Made by a program: the position numbers and the translations under genes. Positions 22,473-23,891 of a stretch of DNA of 23,891 bases are shown one piece after another; the stretch's first letter is position 1, and each line of letters begins with the position of its first letter. This DNA comes from an uncultured Stomatobaculum sp. (GTDB lineage Bacteria > Bacillota > Clostridia > Lachnospirales > Lachnospiraceae): the NCBI RefSeq assembly GCF_937924975.1, contig NZ_CALEYG010000019.1, positions 1-23,891 of the forward strand. The letters run 5' to 3'. Below the pieces are notes generated by a model. It did no database searches and had not been told where the DNA came from. It saw nothing but the letters and a program-made list of their open reading frames with translations.

Positions 22473-22522
22473 CTGCAATAATAAAAGTGGAGGATTATGT
22501 CAAAAGCGGGGCATTATTGCAG
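22473..22522. repeat. 10-bp inverted repeat at the IS21 junction
   Basis: CTGCAATAAT (22473-22482) and ATTATTGCAG (22513-22522) face each other, with TGCCCC and GGGGCA nearby as a further inverted pair. It sits between the glgP terminator and the broken end of istA, and may be the other end of the insertion or of a tiny inserted element. Confidence 0.4.
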
Positions 22523-22530
22523 CGGAGATT

Positions 22531-23241
22531 TTAATGCTCCGCCATCTCATGGTAGATGGTATTGAGTTCCTGATTATACCAGTCATTGTTATGGATCACA
22601 GCTGTCTTGGTATTATCCGGAACCAGGATACGGGTAACACCGCCGAAGTACTCATACATATGTACATGAGCTGTGATCCAGGCACGCTGTTTCTCATCGA
22701 TAAAGGCTTCAACGTAAGGGTACTGGCTGTACGTCATAACGCCTACAAAGAGAAATGCCGGGATGATCTCACCGGTATCCGGATCGGTGATCTGAGCAGG
22801 ATCTCCGGCCCAATCGACCTCGATCTGCTCACCGGGCTTTCGGTTGATATGCATCGTAGCACGGCGTTTCTGTCCGTCCTGCTGGATGTAATAGCAGAAC
22901 TGGGAATACATTAGGGGATCGTCGCCGGACTGGCGGCACTCCTCCAGGTATTCCGTCCAGAGGAGTTTTTTGTTGACTCCGTTGCGAAGCAACTCCTTCT
23001 GGATGTAGTTGAAGTCAGGCATCCGTTTTGTTGATGACACTTGCTTCTGTGCGGATGGAAACAACTTCTCCGCAAGGACGGCATCGGTCTCGTTGGCTTC
23101 CAACGGCCAAAAGATGTTGAGCTCTTTGGCGCGCTTAAGCACACGGTTGACCGTTTTCTTGGATACACCGCTACTGTCAGCGATGCTCTGTTGACTGAGA
23201 CCCAGACTTGCCAGGCGCAGAATCTCTCGGTACTTGGTCAT
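22531..23241 (-). CDS. istA: IS21-family transposase IstA, C-terminally truncated
   Basis: The start is ATG 23241, with AGGAGG at 8-nt spacing. The 236 residues are about half the usual IstA length. LGLSQQSIADSSGVSKKTVN is the N-terminal helix-turn-helix. The integrase-like core begins at PGEQIEVDWAGDPAQI (first catalytic Asp), then FIDEKQRAWITAHVHMYEYF and ILVPDNTKTAVI (second Asp). The frame stops at YHEMAEH, just before the part holding the catalytic Glu. No istB follows. The element is therefore a remnant that cannot transpose by itself. Its Shine-Dalgarno is covered by a 12-bp inverted repeat. Confidence 0.85.
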   Translation of the reverse strand: MTKYREILRLASLGLSQQSIADSSGVSKKTVNRVLKRAKELNIFWPLEANETDAVLAEKLFPSAQKQVSSTKRMPDFNYIQKELLRNGVNKKLLWTEYLEECRQSGDDPLMYSQFCYYIQQDGQKRRATMHINRKPGEQIEVDWAGDPAQITDPDTGEIIPAFLFVGVMTYSQYPYVEAFIDEKQRAWITAHVHMYEYFGGVTRILVPDNTKTAVIHNNDWYNQELNTIYHEMAEH

Positions 23242-23252
23242 ATGAGCGACCT

Positions 23253-23298
23253 CCTTAGAATTATTTACGCCGTGATGGCGCATACCATAATTCTAAGG
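23253..23298. promoter_or_regulatory. 12-bp inverted repeat hiding the istA ribosome site
   Basis: CCTTAGAATTAT (23253-23264) and ATAATTCTAAGG (23287-23298) are perfectly complementary. On the minus strand the second-transcribed arm overlaps the AGGAGG of istA. A transcript entering from outside would fold and hide the ribosome site, limiting transposase expression. Confidence 0.6.
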
Positions 23299-23310
23299 CA
23301 GCGTATGAGT

Positions 23311-23420
23311 GGTTTCCATTGCCGGATCGTTGGTTTCCAAGCATCGGAATCACGGTTTCCTATTTCCCGGAATGCTGGTTTCCGAAGGCCCGGACACTGG
23401 TGTCACGAGGCCCGGAATAC
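23311..23420. repeat. IS21-type multiple terminal repeats
   Basis: The motif GGTTTCC with an upstream CCGGA-like block recurs at 23311, 23332, 23354 and 23377, with a weaker copy (GGTGTCA) at 23399 and a last CCCGGAATA near 23413. Spacing is 21-23 bp. Such repeat series are the transposase-binding sites at IS21-family ends, and they lie directly upstream of istA, where the left end should be. Confidence 0.65.
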
Positions 23421-23735
23421 TCAACAAAAATGCCTGTCATATTCACTCAGCTGCCTCCTGTTGATGCTGCCATTTATGATTTTTCTTCCTGATGCCGGGG
23501 CAGTATCAGCGTTTCGCAGAAACGCGCAGCCGCACGAAGTGCGATCTTTAAGGGCCTGGGATATCCCAGCGAGTCCGTGCCGATGGAAAACCATCCATCG
23601 GGACACTGCTCGCAAATTAGTTTGCATCTTCTGATTAAATGAGGTCAGCCTGTAAAGGAGGTGTTTTTTCGTTCACATCCAATTCGGTTTCCGCAGAACG
23701 TGTGGCCTAGTTCAAGTATCTGATGCTGTATAAAT
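23421..23735. other. Decayed insertion-sequence debris
   Basis: No intact gene is seen. One plus-strand frame around 23535-23580 reads RSAIFKGLGYPSESV, resembling the GYPS helix-turn-helix of IS3-type OrfA proteins, but frames break on both sides. The rest shows nothing I can support. Confidence 0.35.
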
Positions 23736-23739
23736 AAAG

Positions 23740-23783
23740 TTGACATCTTATTCTCAAGGATTTCATTATATCAAGAGAATAAG
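23740..23783 (+). promoter_or_regulatory. Promoter and inverted repeat before the OrfA stub
   Basis: TTGACA (23740-23745) is paired with a weaker CATTAT (23764-23769). CTTATTCTC (23747-23755), in the spacer, is complementary to GAGAATAAG (23775-23783), which overlaps the AAGGAGG ribosome site. Only transcripts that start upstream would contain both arms. Confidence 0.55.
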
Positions 23784-23795
23784 GAGGTGTTTACA

Positions 23796-23858
23796 GTGGC
23801 AACTAACAGACAGTACAATCAGGAATACAAAATCCATCTAGATTGCAAGATCAAGTAG
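23796..23858 (+). pseudogene. IS3-family OrfA N-terminal stub
   Basis: From a GTG start with AGGAGG 8 nt upstream the frame reads MATNRQYNQEYKI, the usual start of IS3-type OrfA helix-turn-helix proteins. It then degenerates and ends at TAG after 20 codons. Downstream sequence to the window edge is not clearly coding. It is a decayed remnant, unless sequence beyond the window restores the frame. Confidence 0.5.
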
Positions 23859-23891
23859 GACAGTCTGAAATAATTCCTCCGGCGAACTGTA

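Noticed and set aside
23311..23420. Possible short CRISPR-like array
   Set aside because: Repeats are only about 7-12 bp with a 21-23 bp period, too short for repeat plus spacer, and sit exactly where IS21 terminal repeats should be.

Overview
The window looks like a chromosomal segment of a gut-type Gram-positive anaerobe (Firmicutes, probably Lachnospiraceae or a relative). This rests on strong AGGAGG ribosome binding sites, the families seen (radical SAM mobile pair, BceRS-type two-component/ABC/VanY cassette, Tn1549-like sigma factor, IS30/IS3/IS21/IS91 relics) and an alpha-glucan PTS/MalQ/GlgP locus. No rRNA, tRNA or CRISPR array was recognised.

Left accessory region (1-6300). The N-terminal half of an IS30-family transposase runs off the left edge. 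Its outer end (about 491-563) recurs exactly 4500 bp away at 4991-5063, so the DNA between is flanked by two IS30-like ends in the same orientation. Between them lie: (a) an Abi_2/AbiF-type HEPN protein preceded by its own small structured RNA with promoter and terminator, which looks like an RNA-antitoxin/HEPN-toxin locus whose toxin carries an in-frame TGA near its C-terminus; (b) an unrecognised 181-aa protein; (c) a three-gene operon, MarR regulator then radical SAM protein A then radical SAM protein B, matching the 'radical SAM mobile pair' arrangement. Beyond the second IS30 end are a class I methyltransferase and an overlapping IS3-type OrfA stub.

Middle accessory region (6300-13710). 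A cassette of response regulator, intramembrane-type histidine kinase, ABC ATPase, FtsX-like permease and VanY-type D,D-carboxypeptidase is followed by a stretch of hairpins and a small sigma factor typical of Tn1549-like conjugative elements. A TGTCCG/TGTAACATTT/CGGACA motif lies upstream of the regulator gene and of the ABC genes, and recurs downstream of vanY with no gene behind it. The sigma factor is fused in frame to the C-terminus of an IS3-family transposase, marking the broken right edge of the element.

Core metabolic region (13735-22392). A minus-strand operon encodes an EIIA-EIIC-EIIB sugar PTS permease, an endonuclease/exonuclease/phosphatase-family enzyme and MalQ. Upstream is an AraC regulator divergent from a plus-strand glycogen/alpha-glucan phosphorylase. 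Together they suggest uptake and breakdown of maltose or maltodextrins. An IS91 relic is fused to a duplicated 5' end of the PTS gene between the PTS and the AraC gene.

Right edge (22393-23891). A truncated IS21 istA with its multiple terminal repeats is followed by the start of a degenerate IS3 OrfA. In three places (MarR, istA and OrfA starts) an inverted repeat covers the Shine-Dalgarno sequence in a way that would silence read-through transcripts.
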